Assembly: GCA_945910005.1 (NCBI GenBank)
Contig: OX246745.1
Coordinates: 41,238,564 to 41,302,563, forward strand
Source of the DNA: Isoperla grammatica
Lineage: Eukaryota > Arthropoda > Insecta > Plecoptera > Perlodidae
Length of the DNA: 64,000 bases
Direction: 5' to 3'
Shown: in pieces, positions 35,177 through 46,994 of the stretch
Numbering within the stretch: the first letter of the stretch is position 1
Layout: each line of letters starts with the position of its first letter
The notes under the pieces: model-generated
The model's database searches: none
Told to the model about the DNA's origin: nothing
What the model saw: only the letters and a program-made list of their open reading frames with translations
Made by a program: the position numbers and the translations under genes

Positions 35177-36093
35177 CTGAAACAAGAGACACACCAAGAT
35201 TGTCCACTAAACAGCCTCACATTTTTGCCAACACAAGAGCGAACTATCGGATTCAAAAAGGTGTTCCTCGACTTTGAAGCATCACAAACAAATAAGTACT
35301 CCACATAGAGAAAAACCAAAACTACCTTAAATCAAAGCGTTCTTTTGAAAATCATAACTACCTTTATAGTGTTTTATGTTGTATGTTTGATAATACAGTA
35401 CTTTATATAAAATAAAGTGCTTCAAAATAGCGCTTTTTTGCAATTCCCGATTTTTCAATTTTTTCTACCACTAGGAAAACGCTCTGTTTGACGCGTTGAT
35501 AAGCGTTGATATTACTCTTCTGTGAACGAGGGTCCGAGTATTACGTACTACTAACGGCACCCAAGAAAAATGAACCCTTGTGAGGCAGGGGCTGTTTCGG
35601 CCGTCTTGACACTTGTCAGTCAGTGGTCAGCGGTACACGCGCCTTATTTCAACAACTGTTTCTGCAGTTTAATTCAGAACAACTCCACGTGTCGCAGAGC
35701 TCATCATAAAAACTTTGAAATTAATGCACATATAGCTATAAAATACATTTTTATCGCGAGTGGTACTTATACGGTGTGTTTTGAATTCCAAGTTAAGAGT
35801 TACTAGATTTCGAGTGTAAATAGAAACAATATTTTTGAAATTATTTTTTCTATCTGCTGAGTTGCTGAATAATGCTGTTACGTGATAAAATATAAGTACT
35901 ATTGCATTACTTTCAAATTTAAAAATATAATTTACCTTTTTTTAGTGAACGGTTATAAAAGCGTAAGCAAATAATGTACTCCATACGGCCCGCATAATAT
36001 TTTAAACTGTTAATGCGGCCCAATGTCAAAAATGTTTGGACACCACTGTCTTAGGTAGTATCGTATGGTTGAAGGGATAGTGAAGATACTCAC
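35177..36093 (-). other. sei intron; carries one copy of a dispersed 36-bp motif
   Basis: The string actaggaaaacgctctgttt and the next 16 bases (35470-35505) recur exactly at 41315-41350. Nothing else is recognised here. Confidence 0.6.
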
Positions 36094-36214
36094 CTCTCTA
36101 TAGTCAGGTATAATTGAAGACCCAGAAGACTCAGAAGTTCTCTTCTGCTGCTGAAGTAATGTCAGTATCAGCCTGACATCACTAGTCACAGAGTGTTCCA
36201 AAGATTGGAGCTGT
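36094..36214 (-). CDS. sei: sei exon 6 of those visible: tetramerising coiled coil
   Basis: Acceptor tttctcctttcag, donor AGAGAG|gtgagt, 121 bp. It reads QLQSLEHSVTSDVRLILTLL and then QQQKRTSESSGSSIIPDYRE. This aligns with the C-terminal coiled coil of human ERG ([20 protein letters not shown], quoted from memory), which helps assemble the tetramer. The first base completes the Arg codon begun in the previous exon. The paired motif across the junction (SRIDELTR-QLQSLEH) is strong evidence that the two exons belong together. Confidence 0.9.
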
Positions 36215-37393
36215 CTGAAAGGAGAAATTTGCATGTCTTCTTACTTACTGTCTTGTTACAATCTCCAAACTATATAATGATAAATTATAAATAGATGAGT
36301 GACCACACTTTTGAGGGAATATTAATCATCAATGAATGCAATCTAGTTTATTAATTAAACAATACTGAAGTCGTGTTTCTTGTTTCAAGATAACATGATT
36401 TTAAAGGTCCACTAAACCCAAACATACATGTCGACTGTCGAGTCATTAGACGCTGACGCTTTTGCTTAAAAGTCAACTGAAAAGTCTCACCGCTCAACGA
36501 GGCTTTGTTTGGCCGACAGCGCAGGTTTCGTTTTGTTTGTGAAGTCGACCGATACGGGTTCGATCGTGTGGCTGAAATACCCACTAAAATTAAACACGAG
36601 AAACAACGTCTCACTTCCACGTCTCGTAACTCACTCAATATAGCCCGATTTACAAATGAGTGACAACGACGTAATCTGTGAATCATTGTGATTTTTTCGA
36701 TAAGTTGTTTCTGCGATTCTAATAAATGCAAGGTTTTTGTGACGATGGAAACAAAAGCCCGTCCGCTAACAGCATGTGCGATACCGTGACTACGCATAAG
36801 GCTTCAAACGACCGAATTATTCTAAAATTAGGGTTGAGCTTGGTACCAAATTCTGTATCAAATTGTCTGCTTTCATATAGACACAGATTTTAGCTGTACC
36901 TACAAACAAATTACTTAGTAACTTACGACCTGTTATTTGAAAACATGTTGGTGAAAGTACCGAATGTCGCTAATCGCGATCGCAAAACTTCGATACGCCC
37001 CTAGCGGACAAAATTATTTTTAAGCTAACGGGTCTAGCGCTCTCACTGTCTGCGAATTCTCGCACAAACCACGCGGTACTTATCTCGTTCTAGCTGTTAT
37101 ACTGTTCATTTTGAAGGAAACATTCATAGGAAAGCGTATTTAGTTTAATGCCAATTTAGCCAATTTCTAAACTTCAATTGTTGAAAAACTAATGATCGGA
37201 TTTTGTCGAGAGTTCCTTAGGAACATGTACCAACAATGTGAGAAAATAAACAAATAAACTTTCATGAATTAATGTAACACAACACCGTTAGGCAAAGAGG
37301 CTGCCCAAGAAGTAAGAGGAAAACTAGGCTGTTCCTAAGGGGATTTGAAAAAGGCAAGCATAGCACACGTACACGCTCGTTCAATATTCTTAC
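36215..37393 (-). other. sei intron, nothing else recognised
   Basis: The intron between the linker exon and the coiled-coil exon. A 148-codon minus-strand open frame at 36351-36797 has no recognisable domain and no splice signals that fit the gene, so I leave it out. Confidence 0.6.
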
Positions 37394-37751
37394 CTTGTAA
37401 GTTCATCGATTCTGGAATATACATCAAAATCTTTCTTGGAACTATTTTGAGAACCAAATACTGTTATCTCTTCTCCCTGACTAAGTGCTATAGCTTGTTG
37501 TGGGAAAGTTCTGGCGCATTCCACACTTCTAGGATACTGATGCAAGTGGTCACTGTTGTGTGCATCATTGGAATGTATTGGAGGAGACGGTGTAGTGTAA
37601 ATGCTTGACTCCGTGGCTTGACTAAGAGAAGAGATTGTCGGCAAGGTCGCCTGCGGTGGCGTTCGGACGGAGAAGTCTTGAACCACGGAGATCGGCTGGC
37701 TGGACATGCGTTGGAGAGCCGTGTGTGGTGAGGAGTTGCCCACAACAGAAA
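37394..37751 (-). CDS. sei: sei exon 5 of those visible: linker and start of coiled coil
   Basis: A 358-bp exon with acceptor ctgttgtag and donor CTTACAAG|gtaaga. It reads SVVGNSSPHTALQRMSSQPI and then a Ser/Thr/Pro-rich, probably disordered linker (PPQATLPTISSLSQATESS, TTPSPPIHSNDAHNS). It ends FDVYSRIDELT(R), which matches the DVESRLDALQRQ that begins the human ERG coiled coil (from memory). It lacks hydrophobic segments, as expected for the cytoplasmic tail. Many Ser/Thr-Pro sites could be phosphorylated, but that is inference. Confidence 0.88.
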
Positions 37752-38391
37752 CTACAACAGAACAGTTCGAGCGTTCACATCAACTAACATTTGCCGGAGT
37801 ATTCACCCACCGCCACCGAATTGAAATATGTGAAATGAATTGGGTCAAAAATAGCTATACAGTTTACTCGGCTTCTAACCTGTCATCTAATTTTGCAAGT
37901 ACTAAGGAAAAAATATTTCAGGGGAATGATTTGATCGGTAATGCTGTGGTCATTTATAAAACGAGTATTAATTTGAAGTGTGTCATATACTACTCTCAAC
38001 AATGAAACAATTCAAGTGGCAATAATAGAATGTGCAAGGTAAATAGTGTTCTGCTCCCAGAAAGAATTTGACGTATTTTAAATGTTATTTAGTTGTAACT
38101 GAAATGTAAACAAAGGTTTCGTAAGTGTACATTTTGAATAATTAGTTCGAAAATAATTTTAAAATAATGGAAGTCGTGTCTTTGGGTATTTACAAATTTG
38201 TAAAACGTAACAACCGCGATTATTTTTTCTATTTGGTGTGTTTTTATTATTGTTTAGATGCTCAAGCATCCATTAGTGCCTTTAATTGGCCATTCTAAGA
38301 AGTGTGTTAAAACAGATGACGACATGAAACATCAAAATGCTAAAACTGACCGTTGTAAAGAGGTTCAAAGATCCATTCAGTTACCAGTTAC

Positions 38392-38513
38392 CTGCTTTTG
38401 AGTGCAAGCTTGCGGATCGTTGCCTGTTTTCCTCGTCCGGCATGTCAACAGCATAGGACCTGTTTGCCTTGTCTGGCGCAAGTTCTACAGTGCCACGTGC
38501 CGCCACTTTACCA
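38392..38513 (-). CDS. sei: sei exon 4 of those visible: linker segment
   Basis: A 122-bp exon with acceptor tattgtttcag and donor AAAAGCAG|gtaact. Its phase (one base, forty codons, one base) fits exactly between its neighbours and gives YGKVAARGTVELAPDKANRS, YAVDMPDEENRQRSASLHSK, then Ala-Val. The RQRSAS string is a plausible basophilic kinase site. Sequence similarity to known channels is weak here. The call depends on splice sites and phase, which agree at both ends. Confidence 0.8.
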
Positions 38514-38714
38514 CTGAAACAATACATACTGTATATTACCACTGTATCGACTCATTTCATTGGCCTAAACGACTCAAGGCAGGTGAGCTAAAGTTCGTCT
38601 CTATCCAAGATACACGCCGGTAAAGTGAACTCCTCAGAGGAAGGCTTATTTCCCGTTCGCTGTGCAAGGTTATAAACGTCAAGCTTGTCACCAGAAAAGA
38701 TGCACAGCTTTAAA

Positions 38715-39012
38715 AATATTACATGAAAAAAATATATTTTTTTAAAAACAACGCTTATATTTAAATGCACTAAAAAGTAAAAAATAAATTTTCGCCCAAC
38801 AAATTTTTGCCTCACTCGGAAAATAAAAGCGTTGGGCGCTTTTGGTATTGACATAGATTGCAGTATTCTGCTGTTTATGCAGGGAAAGCGCCCAACGCTT
38901 TTATTTTCCGAGTGAGGCAAAAATTTGTTGGTCGAAAATTTATTTTTTACTTTTTAGTGCATTTAAATATAAGCGTTGTTTTTAAAAAAATATATTTTTT
39001 TCATGTAATATT
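38715..39012. mobile_element. Fold-back element, 128-bp arms, in a sei intron
   Basis: The arms 38715-38842 and 38885-39012 are near-perfect reverse complements. They begin aatattacatgaaaaaaata and end at the centre with aaagcgttgggcgctt; a mismatch lies near ttcgcccaac/gttggtcgaa. The 42-bp loop has ggtattgacatagattgcag. It is non-coding and is inserted 200 bp upstream (in gene order) of the 38392-38513 exon. Confidence 0.9.
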
Positions 39013-39099
39013 ATTTTATACTTTTTAGTCTTAAAGAATCTTGCAATCGAATATATATCGAATATCGATTGATTAATTAATTATGATGGTTTAATTGAT

Positions 39100-40560
39100 T
39101 ATTTAATAAATATGACAATTGATTCGTGTATTGTCATTAAGAATACGTCTGTGTGCAAACTTTCAGCTCAATTTGACGTTCGAAAGTCAGTGTTTTATCG
39201 ATCACCATATAAAACATCAATTAATTAATTATTATGGCTTAATTGATTATTTAGTAAATCTGACAATTGATTCATGTACTGTCATTAAGAATACGTCTGT
39301 GTGCAAACTTTCAGCTCAATTCGACGTTCGAAAGTGAGTGTTTTATCGATCCCCATATAAAACATCAATTAATTAATTATGATGGCTTAATTGATTATTT
39401 AGTAAATATGACAATTGATTCATGTATTGTCATTAGAATACGTCTGTGTGAAAACTTTCAACTCGATTCGACGTTGGGAAGTGGGTGAAATATCGATTCC
39501 CATATAAAACATTAATTAATTATGATGAATTAACTGACTATTTTTAGTAAATATGACAATTGATACGTGTATTGTCATTAAGAATACGTCTGTGTGAAAA
39601 CTTTCAGCTCAATTCGACGTTCGGAAGTGGGTTAAACATCGATTCCCATATAAAACATTAATTAATTATGATGAATTAATTGAATATTTAGTAAATGTGA
39701 CAATTGATTCGTGTATTGTCATTAAAAATATGTCTGTGTGAAAACGTTCAGCTCAGTTCAACGTTGGAAAGTGGGTGAAATATCGACTTCCGTATAAAAC
39801 ATCAATTAATTAATTCATTATGATGAATTAATTGATTATTTAGTAAATATGACAATTGATTCGTGTATTGTCATTAAGAACACGTCTGTGTGAAACCTTT
39901 TAACTCGATTTGACGTTGGTAAGTGGGTTAAACTTCAATTCTCATATAAAACATCAATTAATCAATTATTTATGATAAATTAATTGACGATTTAGTAAAA
40001 ATGACAATTGATTCGTGTGAAGTCATTAAGAATACGTCTGTGTAAAAACATTCAAATCGATTTGACGTTAGGAAGTGGACTGTACATCGATTTCCTTATA
40101 AAACATTAATTAATTAATTATGATGAATTAATCGACGATTTAGTAAATATGACAATTGATTCGTGTATTGTCGTTAAGAATACGTCTGTGTGAAAACTTT
40201 CAATTCGATTTGACGTTAGAAAGTGGGTTAAACATCGGTTTCCATATAAAACATGAATTAATTAATTATGATGAATTAATTGACAATTTATTAAATATGA
40301 CAATTGATTCATGTATTGTCATAAGAAATACGTCTGTGTACAAAGTTTCAGATTGATCGGACATTTAAAAGTAGGTGAAATATAGATTCAAAAATTCATC
40401 GATTTCCATGTAAAACATTAATTAATTAATTATGATGAATCATTTGACAATTTAGTAAATATGACAGTTGATTCATGTATTGTCATCAAGAATACGTCTG
40501 TGTTAAAAATTTCAGCTTGATCGGACATCTAGAAGTAGGTGGAATATCGATTCAAAGATT
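39100..40560. repeat. Diverged tandem repeat, ~145-152-bp unit, about 10 copies
   Basis: The landmark tgacaattgattcgtgtatt followed by gtcattaagaatacgtctgt occurs near 39113, 39261, 39409, 39554, 39699, 39850, 40002, 40150, 40299 and 40462. Each copy also has a gacgtt...aagtgggt block and an attaattaattatgatgaat block. Copies are clearly diverged, so this array is older than the minisatellites. It lies in a sei intron. Confidence 0.9.
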
Positions 40561-40676
40561 TCGTCCAGACAAACAAGGCAAGTTAATATAAGCGTTGTAA
40601 AAAAGTGGCCATCGGCCAACGGATATCCAAGGGTCCAAGTCACTCACTTAACAATAGCAAAGAGGTTCGCTATTAT

Positions 40677-40714
<38 letters not shown>

Positions 40715-40720
40715 TATATA
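40677..40720. repeat. (TA)n microsatellite
   Basis: About 17 TA dinucleotides followed by an imperfect AT tract. Confidence 0.95.
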
Positions 40721-40740
40721 CCTGAGACGATTCTCTATTT

Positions 40741-40748
40741 GTTCTAGG
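40741..40748. repeat. 8-bp target-site duplication, left copy
   Basis: gttctagg directly precedes the hAT-like terminus and recurs at 42927-42934. Confidence 0.85.
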
Positions 40749-42926
40749 CAGGGGCGTTGGAAGTACATTTTGCTAGGAGGGGCAAGCACTTATGGGTTAC
40801 AGAATATAAATAATATAAATAAATGTAGAAATGGCTTTTTCGAGAAATTTCGGAAGTTGTTCCAACTACCATCAAGTCCCACCGATGAAATTGTTCTGGT
40901 CGTATTAAGGTGGTCTATTTTTATATTGCGGCAACATTTGTATTCTTAATTTTGTTTAGTTTATATATAAATTGTAATTTGTCTCGATTTTCGTTTTAAT
41001 ATAAGTTATTGTATGTTATTCTGTGTCTTACGGCTACAGCTTTTGCTGCAGAGACCGAATAAAGGTTGTTATTATATTTATACGTTCTTATAAAAATGTT
41101 CACCTTTTCTTGCAAAAAACACATGTGTACACATGGAATAGCTATGTTTTCACCATCGATAAACAGCATTGCTCTTGGTGATAAGAAATTCGTGCCGGAT
41201 CAAACATCAGTTTTTTTTTCGGTCAATCCCACTTCAATCTTATGCAAAGTTTTCATGTATTAGTTTCTACGGCCTTCACTAATACCAACGATAACTTCAT
41301 CGTATTACAGTAAAACTAGGAAAACGCTCTGTTTGACGCGTTGATAAGCGAGCGCGTCCATATCTACGAACGTTCTGGTGAAAAGATCTCAAAGCTAATA
41401 AAAACAACAATTAACAACAATTCAAGAATGTGCATTTCAAAATTGTTTCTAATTTCCATAGCTATTATATTTCCCGACATTGTTGTATGCAGTGCAATGT
41501 GCGTTGCTAAGAATTTTCGCTGTCATGTTTTCGCCGCGGTCCGCCACCGTTACTAACAGTTATTGACAGCAATAGAAATGTAATTTTTGCCTCTAATATG
41601 TATCAAATAGCGTTTACATTAGTATATTCGTGACCGGACAAAAATTAACTACAAGATAGCCACCTCACATTTTGCCGTTACTGCGTTTTAGAAAAATATT
41701 TTCGAGTAACTTTTGTGTAATTTTGCCAATAAATATCAGATCACCATTACATGAACATATTCGTGATTGGAAAAAGCTTTTAAAAAATATGGCTATCTCA
41801 CATTTTGCCGACATTTTGTTTCAGAAAAATATTTTGCAGTAACTATGGTGTAACTTTGTAACTTTTCGAACGATTTTGCCTCAAAACTATACACCTTCAA
41901 TCCACATCGAGGCTTGTGGATGGTCAAAATTTCAAGTTGATCGGACTTTCTGTTCGACCGCTATCGACGGACATAAAAACAATAAAAAAACAAACAAACA
42001 AACAAAAAAACAGAACGAAGTGCCATAAGAGTCAAGTGGAAACGCTCGCTTCGCTCGCTTAATAATACACACACATACGTCTATATACACATATGCACAA
42101 CACAAGCAACAACGAACGAACAAGCGGTAAATTTTGGAGATTTAATAATGTTTTAAATGTAATTGAATTAAGCGCAAACGCTCAGCATTCAGCACGTCCC
42201 AAATACCTCAGCACGTTTGGGTGTTTTCTTTGCAAATTCATTGCAAATTTCTTTTATGTTCAAGCTCATGAGACGATCGTTATGAATGTGCAGTACCCCG
42301 TCTGGGCCCGGGAAAGAATAGGCCCAGGGTGACTCTGCCAGTCGTAAGAGGCGACGAAAGGAGATCCTGTCCCTTCCCCCCCACTGTCCCACTGAAGATT
42401 TCTCCTTCCACATGGCCCTGCCCTCCCTTGCTGGACTCCCCTTATGACGACTCCCGTTCACGACTCAGTGTTCCGTGAAATCATTTCACTAATGCCCACC
42501 GTAATGTAAAACCTTTTTTGTTACAATTAAAACTAGTGTCCGGTCATAGGAAATACCTGCTTATCTCGCCGAATAATCGTAGACGTAGGGACACACAGGC
42601 CTGCGCTTTGTTGTGCAGACTCTGCTGTGATGTCTTTCAAAAGCAAAATCTTTCATTCAATTTCCAGGAATCAATAAGAAAACTATGAACAGTTGAAACA
42701 GACTGACTTTAAATCCCCAAAAAACTATTTGAAAGTTGGGAAATATAAAACTTTCAAATTTGATATCTTGTTATGTCAAGGGCGTAATATGTGTTTCAAA
42801 GACTATTAAATCAGTGCATCGCATTTCACAGTTTGGGGATGGGGGGGCAAAAATATACTATTGCCCCCCCTGAAGTTTCTAGGGGGGGCAAGCGCCCCCT
42901 CTGCCCCCCCGGTTCCAACGCCACTG
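40749..42926. mobile_element. Non-autonomous hAT-like DNA transposon, 2.18 kb
   Basis: It starts caggggcgttggaa and ends ttccaacgccactg, short terminal inverted repeats that differ at one position. The flanking 8-bp repeat gttctagg is the duplication size of hAT transposons, and cag...ctg ends are also typical. Subterminal blocks are rich in G on the left (aggaggggcaagc) and right (gggggggcaagcgcccc). No transposase frame is present. The body contains a copy of the 36-bp motif shared with 35470-35505 and, near 42290-42400, a GC-rich block with cagtcgtaagaggcgacga that reminds me of a common arthropod repeat (recollection only). It lies in a sei intron. Confidence 0.82.
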
Positions 42927-42934
42927 GTTCTAGG
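42927..42934. repeat. 8-bp target-site duplication, right copy
   Basis: gttctagg directly follows the terminal ccactg of the hAT-like element. Confidence 0.85.
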
Positions 42935-43160
42935 AAGAGGTCCAGGTCTGTGTAGTTTGGAGTTGTATTTACTATGTTGGAAGGTAAGTGATTTGCAAAA
43001 TGAAGGGGAACATCTCCAATAATACGAACCATGCAATCTCTTTTACGTCGCATTCTGCCAGCGTGAATGTTGGTTTGAGACAAACAAACATCCTTCACAC
43101 CTGGAGCAACCTTGGAAACCCAACATCAGAGCTCACAATATTAAACCATGGAAAATCAAG

Positions 43161-43515
43161 GGTACCTCTACGTCAAAGACCGCAGAAAATTTTCATTTTT
43201 TAATTATATCTCAAGGTTGCAACACAAAATCGAAAACCTTAAGCCACAGCACACTGTGTTTGGTAAGCCCTACAGACTAAATGAACTATTATAACCATTA
43301 GGGTAGTTATTTTAATTATTAAATCGATAAGTAATAAAATTCATTAGAAATAAAAACCGTACTGATTATAATGTAAGACACAAAGTAGAGCATTCAGTGT
43401 GTAGGGCTTACCAAACCACAGTGCGCTGTTGATTCGGGTTTACGATTTCGAAGTCTATTCTTGAGATATAATTTAAAAGTGAAAATTTTGTGCGGTTTTT
43501 GACGTAGAGGTATCC
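43161..43515. mobile_element. Inverted-repeat element, ~115-bp arms, in a sei intron
   Basis: The left arm begins ggtacctctacgtcaaagac and includes tttggtaagccctacagact. The right arm is its approximate reverse complement, ending gacgtagaggtatcc. The arms match at roughly 80-85 per cent, so this copy is older than the fold-back at 38715. The spacer of about 120 bp is AT-rich and non-coding. Confidence 0.8.
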
Positions 43516-43762
43516 TTCTCTGTTAACAGTGTTTTACTGATATCTTGACAATGCTTCAAAATTATGAAGAAGTTACCCCTAGGCTTAATCGGACTGTCCG
43601 TTCGACCGCTATTGCTATCGCTATTTTATATAGTTCAGTTGTTTGTTTTGTTTTTGTTGTTATTGTTATTTATGATTTCATTACTATTCATTGTTTGCAT
43701 AGCTTAGTTTTATTTAAGGTCCTCCTTTGTAAATCAGTTTTTATAACTGAATAGGATAGACA

Positions 43763-43794
<32 letters not shown>

Positions 43795-44864
43795 AAACAA
43801 AAACTAATAAAAATAAACGGAACGAGTGCCATAGAAGAAGAATGGAAACGACCACTTAAAAATGTTACATTTTGTGATTCATTTATATCGTTCTGTGTGG
43901 TAATAAATGTTTATAATGGAATGTTTCTTATAAACTTTTCTTCTAGGGCCTTAGATAAATTGTTAAATAGCCTTGAAAACTTACCAGCCGCTGACGGCGA
44001 TGTGCGCTACATGTAATATATATACAAGTTCCAACTTTTAATCCTTCGAGGGGGTCCGATGTATTGGAGGCAAAAAACCCACGTAATGGCAGGTCCACAT
44101 TTATTAACGCTAGAAACCCTTCACCTCTCAATACGCATTTGACCTCCTTTTGACTATTTTTATCTTTCTCAATTAGAGAATGCGATTTTGTTTGTAGAAG
44201 TAGGAAAGCGCTCTGTGTGAAGCGTTGATAATTGAGGGCGTATACGTCTACGTCCATTCTGTCCATATGTTGAAAGTTGCAGCCGTTGTTCAATCCGTGC
44301 TAACTATTTAGTAACTAATAGCACATTTAATTTATTGAACCAGTAAACTAAAAACAAACTACATATTATGGAACAAATACAACTTAGACTACCTACTGGA
44401 GTGGCCAGTATTGCTTTCTATTCGATATCATTATTACATCATTCATAAGGAATATTAATGATTTAATAGTGATACTGCATTGCCAGTCCGCACCTGCCCC
44501 TAGGCAGAATTTTGTCTTGTGTCAGCTAAACAACCAACTTAAGAACTTACGAATAATGTAAATTATACGATTTTCATTTCCGTACTTTAATTCAATAATT
44601 TGGAATGTATTCATACTGAAATGACAATCGTTACAATAACAATATTGGACAGTTATTAATTCATTCTTTAGCTTATACAAACCCAAATTTCCGAGTAGAT
44701 CACTTTTTAAAAATCTTGAAGCGTTTTCAAGATATTAATAAAGAAAAACTGTTCACTCTAGAGAGTTAGGTTTCCTTTACTCTTAATTTTCAATTTCAAC
44801 ACTTCTTCAACTTCAACTTCAACTTTAGTAGCCTAGTTGAAACTTCAACACTATTGAAACTCAC
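43516..44864 (-). other. sei intron remainder; (AAAT)n run at 43763-43797
   Basis: AT-rich intron with one tetranucleotide run and, near 44200-44235, a diverged copy of the taggaaaacgctctg motif seen at 35470 and 41315. No other gene or element is recognised. Confidence 0.6.
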
Positions 44865-45082
44865 TATTCCGATCCATCTTCACTCGACTCGTGGCTGTTC
44901 GACATATCATTCCCAGCCCCGTTCTGAGACCCACGGCTAATCTTCTTCCTCGCTGACGGCTTTCTTCTAGTAGGCTTCAAAATCAACCTTCGTATGTCTG
45001 CTTCCCGTTCTTGCGATGACGACCACGACCCATGCGCAGTGCGAGTACGAGCGGTCCTGGGATCCACGCCGGCCAAGTCTTC
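44865..45082 (-). CDS. sei: sei exon 3 of those visible: basic/acidic linker after the binding-homology domain
   Basis: A 218-bp exon between the acceptor gagtgtttgcag and the donor GGAATA|gtgagt. It reads EDLAGVDPRTARTRTAHGSW, then SSSQEREADIRRLILKPTRR, then KPSARKKISRGSQ and an acidic SNSHESSEDGSE. It joins the preceding exon in phase 0 after TFNMRD and leaves two bases that the next exon completes to Tyr. Vertebrate ERG has a comparable Arg/Lys-rich then Ser/acidic stretch after the domain. Here too the evidence is mainly splice sites and phase. The 53-bp array begins only about 20 bp upstream of its acceptor. Confidence 0.82.
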
Positions 45083-45101
45083 CTGCAAACACTCTGGTCA
45101 G

Positions 45102-46994
45102 TTTAGTGCTAATGCTAAAGGGCAACATTATACTACCAATATGTTCAGTGCTAATGCTAAAGGGCAACATTATACTACCAATATGTTCAGTGCTAATGCT
45201 AAAGGGCAACATTATACTACCAATCTCTTACCAACATGTTCAGTGCTAATGCTAAAGGGCAACATTATACTACCAATCTCTTACCAACATGTTCAGTGCT
45301 AATGCTAAAGGCGCAACATTATACTACCAATCTCTTACCAACAAGTTCAGTGCTAATGCTAAAGGGCCACATTATACTACCAATCTCTTACCAACATGTT
45401 CAGTGCTAATGCTAAAGGGCAACATTAGACTACCAATCTCTTACCAACATGTTCAGTGCTAATGCTAAAGGGCAACATTATACTACCAATATGTTCAGTG
45501 CTAATGCTAAAGGGCAACATTATACTAGCAATCTCTTACCAACATGTTCAGTGCTAATGCTAAAGGGCAACATTAGACTACCAATCTCTTACCAACATGT
45601 TCAGTGCTAATGCTAAAGGGCAACATTATACTACCAATATGTTCAGTGCTAATGCTAAAGGGCAACATTATACTACCAATCTCTTACCAACATGTTCAGT
45701 GCTTATGCTAAAGGGCAACATTATACTACCAATATGTTCAGTGCTAATGCTAAAGGGCAACATTATACTACCAATCTCTTACCAACATGTTCAGTGCTAA
45801 TGCTAAAGGGCAACATTAGACTACCAATCTCTTACCAATATGTTCAGTGCTAATGCTAAAAGGCAACATTATACTACCAATCTCTTACCAACATGTTCAG
45901 TGCTAATGCTAAAGGGCAACATTAGACTACCAATCTCTTACCAACATGTTCAGTGCTAATGCTAAAGGGCAACATCATACTACCAATCACTTACCAACAT
46001 GTTCAGTGCTAATGCTAAAGGGCAACATTATACTACCAATATGTTCAGTGCTAATGCTAAAGGGCAACATTATACTACCAATCTCTTACCAACATGTTCA
46101 GTGCTAATGCTAAAGGGCAACATTAGACTACCAATCTCTTACCAACATGTTCAGTGCTAATGCTAAAGGGCAACATTAGACTACCAATCTCTTACCAACA
46201 TGTTCAGTGCTAATGCTAAAGGGCAACATTATACTACCAATATGTTCAGTGCAATGCTAAAGGGCAACATTATACTACCAATCTCTTACCAACATGTTCA
46301 GTGCTAATGCTAAAGGGCCACATTATACTACCAATCTCTTACCAACATGCTCAGTGCTAATGCTAAAGGGCAACATTATACTACCAATCTCTTACCAACA
46401 TGCTCAGTGCTAATGCTAAAGGGCAACATTAGACTACCAATCTCTTACCAACATGTTCAGTGCTAATGCTAAAGGGCAACATTATACTACCAATCTCTTA
46501 CCAACATGTTCAGTGCTAATGCTAAAAGGCAACATTATACTACCAATCTCTTACCAACATGTTCAGTGCTAATGCTAAAGGGCCACATTATACTACCAAT
46601 CTCTTACCAACATGTTCAGTGCTAATGCTAAAGGGCAACATTATACTACCAATCTCTTACCAACATGCTCAGTGCTAATGCTAAAGGGCAACATTATACT
46701 ACCAATATGTTCAGTGCTAATGCTAAAGGGCAACATTATACTACCAATCTCTTACCAACATGTTCAGTGCTAATGCTAAAGGGCAACATTAGACTACCAA
46801 TCTCTTACCAACATGTTCAGTGCTAATGCTAAAGGGCAACATTAGACTACCAATCTCTTACCAACATGTTCAGTGCTAATGCTAAAGGGCAACATTATAC
46901 TACCAATATGTTCAGTGCAATGCTAAAGGGCAACATTATACTACCAATCTCTTACCAACATGTTCAGTGCTAATGCTAAAGGGCCACATTATAC
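45102..46994. repeat. Minisatellite, 53/42-bp units, about 38 copies (first block)
   Basis: The units contain cagtgctaatgctaaagggc, then aacattatactaccaatctc and ttaccaacatgtt. A shorter 42-bp unit lacks ctcttaccaac and is scattered among the long ones in repeated groupings. The array lies in the sei intron directly before the 44865-45082 exon and is interrupted at 46994 by a LINE. It resumes at about 51455. Confidence 0.96.

Noticed and set aside
36351..36797. 148-codon minus-strand frame in a sei intron
   Set aside because: No recognisable domain. It lies between two exons whose phases join directly without it.
44967..45302. Small frames on both strands with repeated text at the start of the 53-bp array
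   Set aside because: They are array readings that overlap the true channel exon in the wrong frame.
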